DNA of 64,000 nt from Chitinophaga qingshengii (GTDB taxonomy: Bacteria > Bacteroidota > Bacteroidia > Chitinophagales > Chitinophagaceae). Under the pieces are notes generated by a model. That model was not told the origin of the DNA. It worked only from the letters and a program-made list of their open reading frames with translations, and did no database searches. Location: contig NZ_JACVFC010000005.1 in the NCBI RefSeq assembly GCF_014529935.1, positions 310,001-374,000 of the forward strand. Reading direction: 5' to 3'. Shown here piece after piece: positions 8,766 through 17,622 of the stretch. Position 1 is the stretch's first letter; the number at the start of each line of letters is the position of its first letter. Both the position numbers and the translations under genes were made by a program.

Positions 8766-10027
8766 GACGTGTGTTTGGTATCGCGTACCGCGATGTATAC
8801 CAGCAGGGAAATAAAGATACAAACGGTCACGTACCAGTAAAACCATGGTTCGTGGCCGATTTTTTTGAAATACAGCGCAATTGATTCGGCGGTACCGCCG
8901 AAGATCGCCACCGTGATAGCATAAGGGAATCCTACGCCCAATGCCCGTATTTCCGCCGGAAACATCTCCGCTTTTACCACTGCATTAATAGATGTATAGC
9001 CGCTTACAATCACCAGCGCCGCCAGGATCAGCCAGAAGGCCGTCCATTCGGAGGAGGCGTGACTGATAGCCGTGAGAATCGGCACCGTGAGGACAGTACC
9101 CAGCACGCCAAATCCAATCAATAAAGGTTTTCTGCCGTACAAATCTGACAACCAGCCAAATAAAGGCTGTAAAAAAGCATATATCATCATTACGAAAAAA
9201 GTAATGGTGGTCGCTCTTTCAATGGTCAGGTGTACGGTATTGACCAGGAATTTCTGCATATAGGTGGTGTAGGTATAAAAAGCCAGGGTGCCACCCATAG
9301 TGAGGCCTACCACGGTAAGCGCCGCTCTGGGGTATTGTTTGAACAGGATTTTTACCGACCCCTTGTTTTTGGAAGATTTGTGTTGCTCAAAAGAGCCTGT
9401 CTCCTGCATGTGGGTACGCAGGTAAAGGGCCACGAATGCCAGCAATGCCCCGATGATAAATGGAATACGCCATCCCCAGTCATGCAGCTGATCGGACGTG
9501 AGGAATACCCGCTGCAGCAGCATTTGTACGCCCAGGGCGGTCAGCTGGCCCCCGATCAGCGTCACATACTGGAAGCTGGAGAAAAAGCCACGGCGGCTGG
9601 CGGTAGCTACCTCGCTGAGGTAGGTCGCGGAGGTACCATATTCGCCGCCTACGCTAAGGCCCTGTAGCAGCCTGGCTATCAGCAGGAGTGCGGGGGCGGC
9701 CACCCCGATACTGTTATAGGAGGGCGTGAATGCAATCAGTAACGACCCCAGGGACATCAGCAGCACAGACAGTGTCATGGCGGTTTTACGCCCTTTCTGG
9801 TCCGCTATCCGGCCAAACATCCAGCCTCCGATAGGCCGCATCAGGAAGCCTACCGCAAAAATGGCCGCTGTATTCAGCAATTGAGCCGTGTAGCTGCCTT
9901 TTGGAAAAAATACCGGGGCAAAATAAAGAGAGAAAGTGGTGTAAATATACCAATCGTACCACTCTACAAGATTGCCGGCTGAGCCAGTTAAAATGGCCTT
10001 AATACGCCATGTATCCGTGTTTTTCAT
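8729..10027 (-). CDS. MFS transporter of the metabolite:H+ symporter (MHS) family
   Basis: The chosen start gives 432 residues with about 12 membrane helices. The family signature is clear: GNLVEWYDWYIY in the first helix, RPIGGWMFGRIADQKGRK in the loop between helices 2 and 3, RLLQGLSVGGEYG, and LSDLYGRKP in the second half. MHS members (KgtP, ProP, citrate and shikimate permeases) take up organic acids or osmolytes with protons. An upstream ATG at 10060 is also in frame, but a promoter-like box at 10036-10043 lies between the two, and the MKNTDTWRIK start is more family-like. The substrate cannot be read from sequence. Confidence 0.9.
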   Translation of the reverse strand: MKNTDTWRIKAILTGSAGNLVEWYDWYIYTTFSLYFAPVFFPKGSYTAQLLNTAAIFAVGFLMRPIGGWMFGRIADQKGRKTAMTLSVLLMSLGSLLIAFTPSYNSIGVAAPALLLIARLLQGLSVGGEYGTSATYLSEVATASRRGFFSSFQYVTLIGGQLTALGVQMLLQRVFLTSDQLHDWGWRIPFIIGALLAFVALYLRTHMQETGSFEQHKSSKNKGSVKILFKQYPRAALTVVGLTMGGTLAFYTYTTYMQKFLVNTVHLTIERATTITFFVMMIYAFLQPLFGWLSDLYGRKPLLIGFGVLGTVLTVPILTAISHASSEWTAFWLILAALVIVSGYTSINAVVKAEMFPAEIRALGVGFPYAITVAIFGGTAESIALYFKKIGHEPWFYWYVTVCIFISLLVYIAVRDTKHTSYLDKDFTEPSA

Positions 10028-10035
10028 ATGGGTAT

Positions 10036-10043
10036 CAAAAATA
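10036..10043 (-). promoter_or_regulatory. Promoter -7-like box for the MFS gene
   Basis: On the minus strand the bases read TATTTTTG, a match to TAnnTTTG, 8 bases before the chosen ATG. No TTG is found at a suitable distance upstream, so support is partial. Confidence 0.35.
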
Positions 10044-10263
10044 TATAAATAATACTGCATTCAGGCTTCAGGCAAAAAAGTTTGGTTAGTATGTTGTAAA
10101 CCATTATCTTCGTTCCGCTTCTTAAGAATATTGTATTTCAATTCTGTTGGTAATCTCCGGGTACATTCAGCTTTTTTCTTACATTTCTTCTTCTAGTTGC
10201 TCCAGGTAGCCGCCTGCGGAGAAAATGGCGAGATCACGTTCACAATTAAATATTATAATAAAA

Positions 10264-10455
10264 ATGCAAACAGGTGTAGTAAAATTTTTTAATGAAGCTA
10301 AAGGTTTTGGATTCATTAAAATCGAAGGAACAGGACAAGAAATTTTTGTTCACGTTTCTGGTATCAAAGAAAGCATCGGCGAAAATGACCGCGTAGTATT
10401 CGACGTGGAAGAAGGCAGAAAAGGCCCGAATGCTGTTAACGTAAGATTGGCATAA
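10264..10455 (+). CDS. Cold-shock domain protein (CspA family)
   Basis: The 63-residue protein is a single cold-shock domain. RNP1 (KGFGFIK) and RNP2 (IFVHVS) are intact, so it should bind single-stranded RNA or DNA as an RNA chaperone. The start at MQTGVVKFF is the normal family start. An in-frame ATG 39 bases upstream would add a basic tail not expected for the family. The gene is flanked by about 236 bases of noncoding DNA upstream, which may hold a long 5' UTR as in other csp genes, and by a strong terminator downstream. Confidence 0.95.
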   Translation: MQTGVVKFFNEAKGFGFIKIEGTGQEIFVHVSGIKESIGENDRVVFDVEEGRKGPNAVNVRLA

Positions 10456-10482
10456 CTTATTGAATAATAGTTTTGTTAAGGA

Positions 10483-10514
10483 CCGCCCCGGCGTTTAGCC
10501 GGGGCGGTTTTTTT
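10483..10514 (+). terminator. Intrinsic terminator of the cold-shock gene
   Basis: A perfect 10-bp GC-rich stem (10483-10492 with 10498-10507) with a GTTTA loop is followed by seven T. Confidence 0.93.
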
Positions 10515-10560
10515 ATGCCCCGCTTTCCCCCGGGAAACCACCGGACACCGGAAAATAAAT

Positions 10561-10568
10561 TATATTTG
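10561..10568 (+). promoter_or_regulatory. Promoter -7 box of the helicase gene
   Basis: TATATTTG matches TAnnTTTG and lies 20 bases before the ATG, right after the upstream terminator. No clear TTG is seen about 17-20 bases further upstream. Confidence 0.5.
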
Positions 10569-10588
10569 CGGTTTCAATTTTATATATC

Positions 10589-12823
10589 ATGCCCCAACCT
10601 GATAGTTCAAATATTATCTTCCACCTGGCGGCTGATTTCATTAACCAGACAAACCGCCACGTGTTCCTGACCGGTAAAGCCGGTACAGGTAAGACTACGT
10701 TCCTGAAATATATCAAAGAACATACGAAGAAAAATACCGTAGTGGTAGCGCCTACCGGGGTAGCGGCCATCAACGCGGGCGGCGTTACCATGCACTCGTT
10801 TTTTCAACTGCCTTTCGGACCTTTTATCCCTGGCAGCAAACGTGGTTTTGGCATGGATGGAATCAGCAGTACAGATAAACATAGCCTGTTCCGTAACATC
10901 CGTTTTACCAACGATAAAAAAGTACTGTTACAGGAGCTGGAACTCCTCATTATCGATGAGGTGAGTATGGTGCGCTGCGATATGCTCGATGCCATCGATA
11001 CCATCCTCCGGCATTTCCGGAACAAGCCGCTACAGCCCTTTGGAGGCGTACAGGTATTGTTCATCGGCGATCTGTATCAGCTGCCGCCCGTCGTGCCGGA
11101 TTCGGAATGGCAGCTGCTCTCTGAATATTATAACAGCTCCTTTTTCTTCGATGCCCGCGTAATAGATCAGGCGCCGCCTTTGTATATCGAACTAAAAAAG
11201 ATATACCGGCAGAATGAACAGCTGTTCATCGATGTGCTCAATCGTATCCGCAACAGCGAAGTGGAAGAAGATGACCTGATGTTGCTCAACGACCGCTACG
11301 ACCCTTATTTTAAAGGAGAAGACGGGGAATACATTGTATTATCTACCCATAACAGAAAGGCAGATGACATCAATGCACGGCGACTGGCAGAGATGCCGGG
11401 AAAACTCTTCCGCTTCGAAGGCAAGATAGAAGGAGATTTCAGCGACAAGGCCCTGCCTACGGAACTGGTGCTGCAACTGAAAATCGGCGCACAGGTGATG
11501 TTCCTGAAAAATGACCTGGCACAGCCCCGCCGCTATTATAACGGTAAACTGGCGACGGTCACCGATATCAGCGACGAAGAAATCACCCTGCTGCTGGCAG
11601 GCTCTCACGAAGAGCTGAAGCTGGGCAAAGAAACCTGGCGTAATATCCGTTACTCCTATAACCAGGAAGAAAATAATATTGAAGAAGAAGAGATCGGCAG
11701 CTTCACACAGTTTCCTATCCGGCTGGCCTGGGCGATCACTATTCACAAAAGTCAGGGGCTTACCTTTGAGCGGGCTATTATCGATGCGGGGTATGCTTTT
11801 GCACCCGGACAGGTATATGTGGCACTGAGCCGTTGCACCTCGCTGGAAGGGCTGGTACTGCATTCGCGCATTACCTACGGAAGTATCAAAACAGACCAGC
11901 AGGTGATTGAGTTTGCGGAGAAAGAAGTGGAAGCCAACGAACTGGTAGTACTACTGGAAATGGAACGCAAAAAATTCCAGGCTACCTCTCTGCTCCAACT
12001 ATTCGACTGGTACCGGATGCAGGCCAATATCCGCAGTCATGCGGTATGGATACAGGACAAAAAAGTACCGGATATTGATGCAGCGCTGCAACTCAGCCGT
12101 CAACTCACCGCAAAAACTGAACAGCAGCAGGAAGTGGCCAACCGCTTTGTGGTACAGCTGCACCAGTTGCTGGATACCACCGTGCAAACCGGTGATACAG
12201 ATCAGCTGGAAGAGCGCGTCACCAAGGCCGTGGGATACTTTACCAAAAGCATATACGAAGATTTGATTCAGCCGTTGCAGGAACATGTGGCGGTGGTAAA
12301 AAAACAAAAGTCAAAAAAATACCTGTTGCAGCTGATGTCGCTGGAAGCAGACTGTTGGCATAAATTACAGCAGGTATGGGAAGTGTCTTATGCTGACCTG
12401 AATTTTACTAAAAACCTCAAAGACTATACGAAATTAAGAGATACGGAAGCGGAAAGCACCGGAACTAAGAAGGCCGGTAAGCCGGAAGCCAAAGGCAAGG
12501 TGGAAAAGGGAAGTAGCCGCAGAGGGACGCTGGAATTGTACCTGGGCGGTAAAAACATCCCTGACATCGCTGTCGCCCGGCAGCTGGCGGTGAGTACGGT
12601 AGAAAGCCACCTGGCCCAATGTGTGGAAGCCGGAGAGCTGGATCTGTACCGCTTTGTGCCGGAATCAACGGTGAAGCTGATTGTATCGCATATCCGGGAG
12701 CTGGGCGCCACCGCTGCCGGTCCTATTAAAGAACGGGTAGGCCCTGCCGTGAGCTTCGCTGAAATACGGGCCGTTCAATGGTTTCTAAAAAAACAACAGG
12801 AAGAGCAGATTATGAAAGATTAA
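10589..12823 (+). CDS. PIF1/RecD-like superfamily 1 DNA helicase with C-terminal helix-turn-helix
   Basis: The 744-residue protein carries Walker A GKAGTGKT (29-36), Walker B IIDEVSM (121-127) and GDLYQLPP (160-167). It also has the UvrD/PIF1 C-terminal motif AITIHKSQGLTF near residue 385 with QVYVALSRC shortly after. These mark an ATP-driven 5'-3' DNA helicase of the PIF1 type. After about residue 640 there is a short helix-turn-helix region (IPDIAVARQLAVSTVESHL) like that found at the end of many Bacteroidota helicases and RecQ proteins. The linker between is basic and Lys-rich. It is followed after 11 bases by the monooxygenase gene, so the two may share a transcript. Confidence 0.88.
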   Translation: MPQPDSSNIIFHLAADFINQTNRHVFLTGKAGTGKTTFLKYIKEHTKKNTVVVAPTGVAAINAGGVTMHSFFQLPFGPFIPGSKRGFGMDGISSTDKHSLFRNIRFTNDKKVLLQELELLIIDEVSMVRCDMLDAIDTILRHFRNKPLQPFGGVQVLFIGDLYQLPPVVPDSEWQLLSEYYNSSFFFDARVIDQAPPLYIELKKIYRQNEQLFIDVLNRIRNSEVEEDDLMLLNDRYDPYFKGEDGEYIVLSTHNRKADDINARRLAEMPGKLFRFEGKIEGDFSDKALPTELVLQLKIGAQVMFLKNDLAQPRRYYNGKLATVTDISDEEITLLLAGSHEELKLGKETWRNIRYSYNQEENNIEEEEIGSFTQFPIRLAWAITIHKSQGLTFERAIIDAGYAFAPGQVYVALSRCTSLEGLVLHSRITYGSIKTDQQVIEFAEKEVEANELVVLLEMERKKFQATSLLQLFDWYRMQANIRSHAVWIQDKKVPDIDAALQLSRQLTAKTEQQQEVANRFVVQLHQLLDTTVQTGDTDQLEERVTKAVGYFTKSIYEDLIQPLQEHVAVVKKQKSKKYLLQLMSLEADCWHKLQQVWEVSYADLNFTKNLKDYTKLRDTEAESTGTKKAGKPEAKGKVEKGSSRRGTLELYLGGKNIPDIAVARQLAVSTVESHLAQCVEAGELDLYRFVPESTVKLIVSHIRELGATAAGPIKERVGPAVSFAEIRAVQWFLKKQQEEQIMKD

Positions 12824-12834
12824 ACCGATAGACG

Positions 12835-13836
12835 ATGAAACTAAGCGTATTGGACCAATCACCGATCAGAAACGGCAGCAATGCCATGGAAGCCTTGCAG
12901 GAAAGCGTACAGCTGGCCCGGCTGGCAGATAAACTGGGTTATACCCGATACTGGTTATCAGAACATCATAATACGAACAGCCTGGCAGGTGCCTCTCCGG
13001 AGATACTGATTGCCAGGCTGGCTGCTGAAACAGAGCGTATCCGCATCGGTTCCGGCGGCGTTATGCTGCCCAACCACAGTACCCTCAAAGTGGCAGAGAA
13101 TTTCCGTTTGCTGGAAGCCTTGTACCCCGGCCGTATCGACCTCGGTATCGGCCGTGCTCCGGGCGGTGACCGTATGACGGCGCATATCCTCAATCCCTCC
13201 AATACCTTCGATCCTAAGGAGTTTGTGCAACAGGTGGTAGACCTGCAGGCATGGCTGACCGATAAAGTCACCCCAGGCAGCGTGCAGGAAAAAGTAAAGG
13301 CCATTCCGGTCATACCTTCCTCGCCCGACCTGTGGATGCTTACCTCCAGCGGCGAAAGCGGCCTGCTGGCAGCGCATTTCGGGATAGCGCTCTCTTTTGC
13401 CCATTTTATCTACCCGGTAGGCGGCCCCCAGGCGGTGGCCAAATACCGCGAACAGTTCCGTCCTTCGCCTCATCTGGCAGCGCCGCAGGCCAGTGTGGGC
13501 ATCTTTGTTTACTGCGCTGATACGGCAGAAAAGGCCGCAGAACTCGAAGCGGTGATGGATTATCGCCTGCTGAGCTTTGAAAAAGGGAAGTACGATGTAT
13601 TTCCTACCTATGATGAAATAAAGGATATAGAATATACCGCTGAAGAACTGGCCCGCATACGCGCCAACAGCGGCCGCCGTATTGCCGGTACCCCAACGCA
13701 GGTGAAAGCCCGCCTGGAACAGCTGGCGGCGGAATACCAGGTAGATGAACTGGTGATCGCCACTATCACGCAGGACCATGCGGACAGGCTGCGGTCTTAT
13801 GAACTGCTGGCAGAAGCCTTTCAGCTTTCCCGGTAA
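12835..13836 (+). CDS. LLM-class flavin-dependent oxidoreductase (luciferase-like monooxygenase)
   Basis: The protein has 333 residues and the bacterial-luciferase-like TIM barrel. Family features are MKLSVLDQSPI at the start, TRYWLSEHHNTNSLAGASPE (FMN and substrate pocket), RIRIGSGGVMLPNHS, and PGRIDLGIGRAPGGD. This pattern matches the MsnO8/YhbW-like branch of the LLM family, which uses reduced FMN. The real substrate of this branch is generally unknown. The gene sits 11 bases after the helicase gene. Confidence 0.9.
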   Translation: MKLSVLDQSPIRNGSNAMEALQESVQLARLADKLGYTRYWLSEHHNTNSLAGASPEILIARLAAETERIRIGSGGVMLPNHSTLKVAENFRLLEALYPGRIDLGIGRAPGGDRMTAHILNPSNTFDPKEFVQQVVDLQAWLTDKVTPGSVQEKVKAIPVIPSSPDLWMLTSSGESGLLAAHFGIALSFAHFIYPVGGPQAVAKYREQFRPSPHLAAPQASVGIFVYCADTAEKAAELEAVMDYRLLSFEKGKYDVFPTYDEIKDIEYTAEELARIRANSGRRIAGTPTQVKARLEQLAAEYQVDELVIATITQDHADRLRSYELLAEAFQLSR

Positions 13837-13866
13837 ATTATCCGTATTTTATCATTAAAATATTTT

Positions 13867-13874
13867 TATATTTG
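13867..13874 (+). promoter_or_regulatory. Promoter -7 box ahead of the lipoprotein gene
   Basis: TATATTTG matches TAnnTTTG. It directly abuts the hairpin at 13876-13902; transcription from it would begin inside the left arm of that hairpin. Confidence 0.45.
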
Positions 13875-13875
13875 T

Positions 13876-13902
13876 AACGGCTATGCATATAGCCGTTTTT
13901 TT
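13876..13902 (+). terminator. Intrinsic terminator after the monooxygenase gene
   Basis: A perfect 9-bp stem (13876-13884 with 13889-13897), GCAT loop, then a run of T. It is 39 bases downstream of the monooxygenase stop. Confidence 0.82.
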
Positions 13903-13944
13903 ATTTTGTGAGAACCTGAAAAGCCTGCTAAAACCATTATTCCT

Positions 13945-14526
13945 ATGAAAAAACTCATCCTGGGCACGGTCATCCTGACCGCTATGCTGACTGCCTGTTC
14001 TAAAAAGGACAAGAATAACAATGATGATAACGTGCCCCAACCGGAAAAACCGGTGGTGGTATCCGATGACACCCTGGCGGTGTTTAAAGACCTCGAGTTT
14101 GATGTGACGGGCAGTAGTCAAACGTTGGGTATTGCCTTTTCCTCAAAAGACGGTAAACTTTACAGCCGCAGTAACCTGCCCAAGGACGGCCAAAACATCG
14201 ACGTGATATTTGCCGGCGTAGACCCCGGTCAGCTGTTTTTCAGCAGTCCTACGGCTACCGCTTCCAACGGCCTTACTTTCGACAATGCCAGGATTACAGA
14301 GGTGATGAATACGCCGTCTGCAGCGGTATATGATCCCGCAAAATTTGATACGTTATCACATAAATCGGCGTTGAAGGACCTGCCGGTAAAAGAAGACAAC
14401 AGCTTTTTTACCACGACCTACAAAGGCGTCGTATTGTTTAAAAATGCTGCCGGCAAAGTAGGCGTGATCAAAGTAACTTCCATAGATGCGCAGCGTCTGA
14501 AAGCCACGATTAAAGTACAACCGTAA
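13945..14526 (+). CDS. Hypothetical lipoprotein
   Basis: A 193-residue protein of unknown function. The N-terminus is a lipoprotein signal peptide with lipobox LTAC (Cys near residue 18). A polar Lys/Asn/Asp linker follows, as is common for Bacteroidota surface lipoproteins. The rest is a predicted beta-rich domain with no motif recognised. It stands alone between two terminators. Confidence 0.75.
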   Translation: MKKLILGTVILTAMLTACSKKDKNNNDDNVPQPEKPVVVSDDTLAVFKDLEFDVTGSSQTLGIAFSSKDGKLYSRSNLPKDGQNIDVIFAGVDPGQLFFSSPTATASNGLTFDNARITEVMNTPSAAVYDPAKFDTLSHKSALKDLPVKEDNSFFTTTYKGVVLFKNAAGKVGVIKVTSIDAQRLKATIKVQP

Positions 14527-14550
14527 AGCAGATAACGCATATACATGACA

Positions 14551-14584
14551 GGCCGGGTTGCAAATGCAGTCCGGCCTTTTTATT
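14551..14584 (+). terminator. Intrinsic terminator of the lipoprotein gene
   Basis: GGCCGG (14551-14556) pairs with CCGGCC (14571-14576), the inner bases extend the stem with two G-T pairs, and T-rich sequence follows. Confidence 0.85.
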
Positions 14585-14650
14585 TTGGTACAGTGAAAAA
14601 TAAGCCAGTAACCGGTAAAAAAGAGGTAGGATTACTACGATAGCTGCCGC

Positions 14651-14658
14651 TAAATTTG
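14651..14658 (+). promoter_or_regulatory. Promoter -7 box of the lutABC operon
   Basis: TAAATTTG matches TAnnTTTG and ends 11 bases before the lutA ATG. No good TTG partner is visible upstream. Confidence 0.45.
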
Positions 14659-14669
14659 CAAGGTTAGGA

Positions 14670-15449
14670 ATGACCATTAAAATCGCTTCCACTGTGAAAG
14701 TAGGATTATTTATACCGTGCTATATTGACCAGTTTTACCCGCAGGTGGGTATTGCCACGCTGCAGCTATTGCAGAAACTGGGCTGTGAGGTGGAATACCC
14801 GCAGGGACAAACCTGTTGTGGCCAGCCGATGGCCAATTCCGGCTATGAGCATCTGACACACCAGTGCAATAGCCTCTTTGTCCGCAATTTCGCGGCCTAC
14901 GATTATATTGTGGCGCCTTCCGGCAGTTGTGTGCTGCATATTAAAGAACATCTCCATGATCCTGCGAATGAACCGGCCGCTGCCGGCATACGCCAACGGA
15001 TATATGAACTCACCGAATTTCTGACGGATATATTAAAAGTAACGGCTTTGCCTGCACGTTTTCCCTGTAAGGTGGGATTACACCAGAGCTGTCACGGTCA
15101 ACGCGGTCTGGGCCTTGCGCAGATGAGTGAGCTGGTGGCATCGCCTTTCTCCAAACCGGAACAACTGTTGCGCATGGTCGCCGGTGTGGAACTGGTAGAA
15201 CTGGACCGCAAAGACGAATGCTGCGGCTTTGGCGGCACTTTCTGTGTGGCTGAAGAAGCCGTTTCCGTGAAAATGGGCAAAGACCGTATAGCCGACCACG
15301 TTAAACACGGCGCAGAAGTCATCACCGGCACAGATGTTAGTTGCCTGATGCACCTGGAAGGTGTTCTCCGCCGTCAGCATCAACCGGTGAAAGTGATGCA
15401 TATTGCTGAAATCCTTAATCAACAGATCCATGAACAGGCCAACCACTGA
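14670..15449 (+). CDS. lutA: Lactate utilisation protein A (Fe-S oxidoreductase)
   Basis: The protein has 259 residues, the usual LutA length, and two cysteine-rich CCG domains: CCGQPMANSG near residue 50 and CCGFGGTFC near residue 188, each paired with an upstream Cys. LutABC oxidises L-lactate to pyruvate in the cytoplasm. LutA resembles the Cys-rich subunit of glycolate oxidase and heterodisulfide reductase. The gene overlaps lutB by 20 bases, so the three genes form one operon. Confidence 0.94.
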   Translation: MTIKIASTVKVGLFIPCYIDQFYPQVGIATLQLLQKLGCEVEYPQGQTCCGQPMANSGYEHLTHQCNSLFVRNFAAYDYIVAPSGSCVLHIKEHLHDPANEPAAAGIRQRIYELTEFLTDILKVTALPARFPCKVGLHQSCHGQRGLGLAQMSELVASPFSKPEQLLRMVAGVELVELDRKDECCGFGGTFCVAEEAVSVKMGKDRIADHVKHGAEVITGTDVSCLMHLEGVLRRQHQPVKVMHIAEILNQQIHEQANH

Positions 15450-16812
15450 TCACGCTACACTGGCGGATAAGTTCAACGAAAATGAGCCCCGGGTAAACTG
15501 GCACGATGAAACCCTGTGGTGGGTAAGAGCCAAACGTGACCGCCAGGCATGGAGCATCCCCGAATGGGAACTGTTGCGGGAAACCGCTTCACAGATAAAA
15601 CTGAACGTGTTGGGAAATCTGCACGATTACCTGATACAGTTTGAGCAGCAAGCGCTACAGAACGGGGCTGTTGTCCATTGGGCCGCTGACGCTGCGGAAC
15701 ATAACCGCATTGTAACAACGATTCTGCAAAGGCATGGGGTGAAACGGATGGTGAAGAGTAAGTCCATGCTCACGGAAGAATGTCACCTGAATCCGCACTT
15801 ACAGGCCAACGGCATTGAAGTCATTGATACCGACCTGGGTGAACGTATTGTACAGCTGGCAAAAGAACCGCCCAGCCATATTGTACTGCCTTGTATCCAT
15901 AAGAAGAAGGAAGAGATAGGGGAGTTATTCCATGAACACCTGGGTACCCCGGCTGGTAATGCAGACCCGCAGTTCCTGACGGCTGCTGCCCGCCAGCATC
16001 TGCGCCAGGAATTTCTGCAATCCAAAGCAGCTATTACCGGCGTTAATTTCGCGGTAGCGGAAACCGGTGAGATGGTGGTATGCACGAATGAAGGCAATGC
16101 GGATATGGGAGCGCATCTGGCGGATGTGCATATCGCCTGTATGGGCATGGAAAAGATTGTTCCGGAAAGAAAGCACCTGGGCGTGTTCCTGCGGTTGCTG
16201 GCACGTAGTGCTACCGGACAGCCTATTACCACCTATTCCAGTCATTTCAGAAAACCGGCGCCGGGGAAGGAGTTGCATATCGTTATCGTGGATAACGGCC
16301 GTTCCCGCCAATTGGGCCGGGAAGATTTCCGGAACTCCTTAAAGTGTATCCGTTGTGGTGCATGTATGAATACCTGCCCTGTGTACCGTCGTAGTGGCGG
16401 TCATAGTTATCATACGGCCGTTGCCGGTCCTATCGGTGCTATCCTGGCTCCCAACCTGGATATGAAGGATTATGCCGACCTGCCTTTCGCTTCTACCTTG
16501 TGCGGCTCCTGTTCCAATGTATGCCCGGTGAAAATTGATATTCATCAGCAGTTATACAAATGGCGGCAGGTACTGGTACAGGAAGGGCATACCAGCGGTA
16601 TGAAAACGGCCGGTATGAAAGTGATGAGCGCTGTATTGTCCAAACCAGGTAACTATAAAAAGGCGGGTAAAATGGGCCGCTGGGTATTGAAGGCTTTCCC
16701 GGGTATGGTCAATAATCGTTTTAATCCCTGGTACAAACAAAGGGAGATGCCGGCGCCGCCCAAACAATCTTTCTCCGAATGGTATGCCGAACAACAATCA
16801 ACAAAAAAATAA
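15430..16812 (+). CDS. lutB: Lactate utilisation protein B (Fe-S protein)
   Basis: With the start at 15430 (MNRPTTDHATLADKF) the protein has 460 residues, as expected for LutB. An in-frame ATG at 15403 is less likely because the family begins close to the chosen Met. An N-terminal LUD domain is followed by two [4Fe-4S] ferredoxin-like motifs, C306xxCxxCxxxCP (CIRCGACMNTCP) and C358GSCSNVCP. It transfers electrons from lactate oxidation. It overlaps lutA and precedes lutC by 23 bases. Confidence 0.94.
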   Translation: MNRPTTDHATLADKFNENEPRVNWHDETLWWVRAKRDRQAWSIPEWELLRETASQIKLNVLGNLHDYLIQFEQQALQNGAVVHWAADAAEHNRIVTTILQRHGVKRMVKSKSMLTEECHLNPHLQANGIEVIDTDLGERIVQLAKEPPSHIVLPCIHKKKEEIGELFHEHLGTPAGNADPQFLTAAARQHLRQEFLQSKAAITGVNFAVAETGEMVVCTNEGNADMGAHLADVHIACMGMEKIVPERKHLGVFLRLLARSATGQPITTYSSHFRKPAPGKELHIVIVDNGRSRQLGREDFRNSLKCIRCGACMNTCPVYRRSGGHSYHTAVAGPIGAILAPNLDMKDYADLPFASTLCGSCSNVCPVKIDIHQQLYKWRQVLVQEGHTSGMKTAGMKVMSAVLSKPGNYKKAGKMGRWVLKAFPGMVNNRFNPWYKQREMPAPPKQSFSEWYAEQQSTKK

Positions 16813-16835
16813 ACAGCCCCATATAATATATTGAT

Positions 16836-17402
16836 ATGAGTAGCAGAGAACAGATATTGGCCGCCGTGAAAAAGAATCAACCGGAAGCAACCATGTTACC
16901 CTCCTTGCAAGGGCTGTCCGGAAATATGCCTGCCACGCTGGAAGCCTACCGTAAGGTGCTGGAAAGCCTGGGAGGAAGCCTGTTTGAGATCAACGACACG
17001 GCGCAGATAACTGATTTGCTGTCCGAACATTACCCGCATCTGCAAAGGGTTGTGTTTGCTGATGATAAACGCAAATGGGTAAACGATGATCCGCATCAGC
17101 TGGAAGATGTAGATATGGCTGTCGTAACCGGAACCTGGGGCGTAGCGGAGAACGGCGCTATCTGGCTTACGGAAAATGATATAGCCGTACGCGTATTGCC
17201 TTTTATTTGCCAGCATCTTGCTATCATATTACCACGGGAACGCATATTGGCAACTATGCATGATGCCTATGAAAAAATGGGTGCACCCCAAACGGGCTTC
17301 GGAGTTTTTATTGCAGGCCCATCCAAAACCGCTGACATAGAGCAATCCCTTGTATTAGGCGCCCACGGGGCAAAGAGCCTGGTCGTGTTTGTTTTAGGTT
17401 AA
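16836..17402 (+). CDS. lutC: Lactate utilisation protein C (LUD domain)
   Basis: A 188-residue single LUD-domain protein with the family segment VVTGTWGVAENGAIWLTE and a C-terminal GPSKTADIEQSLVLGAHGAKSL-type motif. It is the third subunit of the lactate-oxidising complex. No clear terminator follows; the next 700 bases are the leader of the exopolysaccharide locus. Confidence 0.94.
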   Translation: MSSREQILAAVKKNQPEATMLPSLQGLSGNMPATLEAYRKVLESLGGSLFEINDTAQITDLLSEHYPHLQRVVFADDKRKWVNDDPHQLEDVDMAVVTGTWGVAENGAIWLTENDIAVRVLPFICQHLAIILPRERILATMHDAYEKMGAPQTGFGVFIAGPSKTADIEQSLVLGAHGAKSLVVFVLG

Positions 17403-17416
17403 ATTCATTTTAACTG

Positions 17417-17424
17417 TAGATTTG
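17417..17424 (+). promoter_or_regulatory. Candidate promoter of the exopolysaccharide operon
   Basis: TAGATTTG fits TAnnTTTG. A TTG lies at 17389-17391, but the 25-base gap is longer than usual. If used, the leader to the first large gene would be about 680 bases. Confidence 0.35.
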
Positions 17425-17622
17425 TTCAAAAAATCAATTACTTTTATGAATGAAATGATGGTTTTACTACCACAAAATCGTCATTTGCATAGAAGTTGGT
17501 ATGGTGTTTGTTCCAACTGGCCAGCAAAAAAACAACTTTAGCATCGTATTTATAGAACCATATAGCGAACGTACTTTAACCATATTTGCGAACTATAGTT
17601 AACCGGAAAAATTTGAAAGACC

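Noticed and set aside
10225..10263. Upstream ATG of the cold-shock gene
   Set aside because: It would add 13 residues (MARSRSQ...) not found in the family; the MQTGVVKFF start fits all cold-shock proteins.
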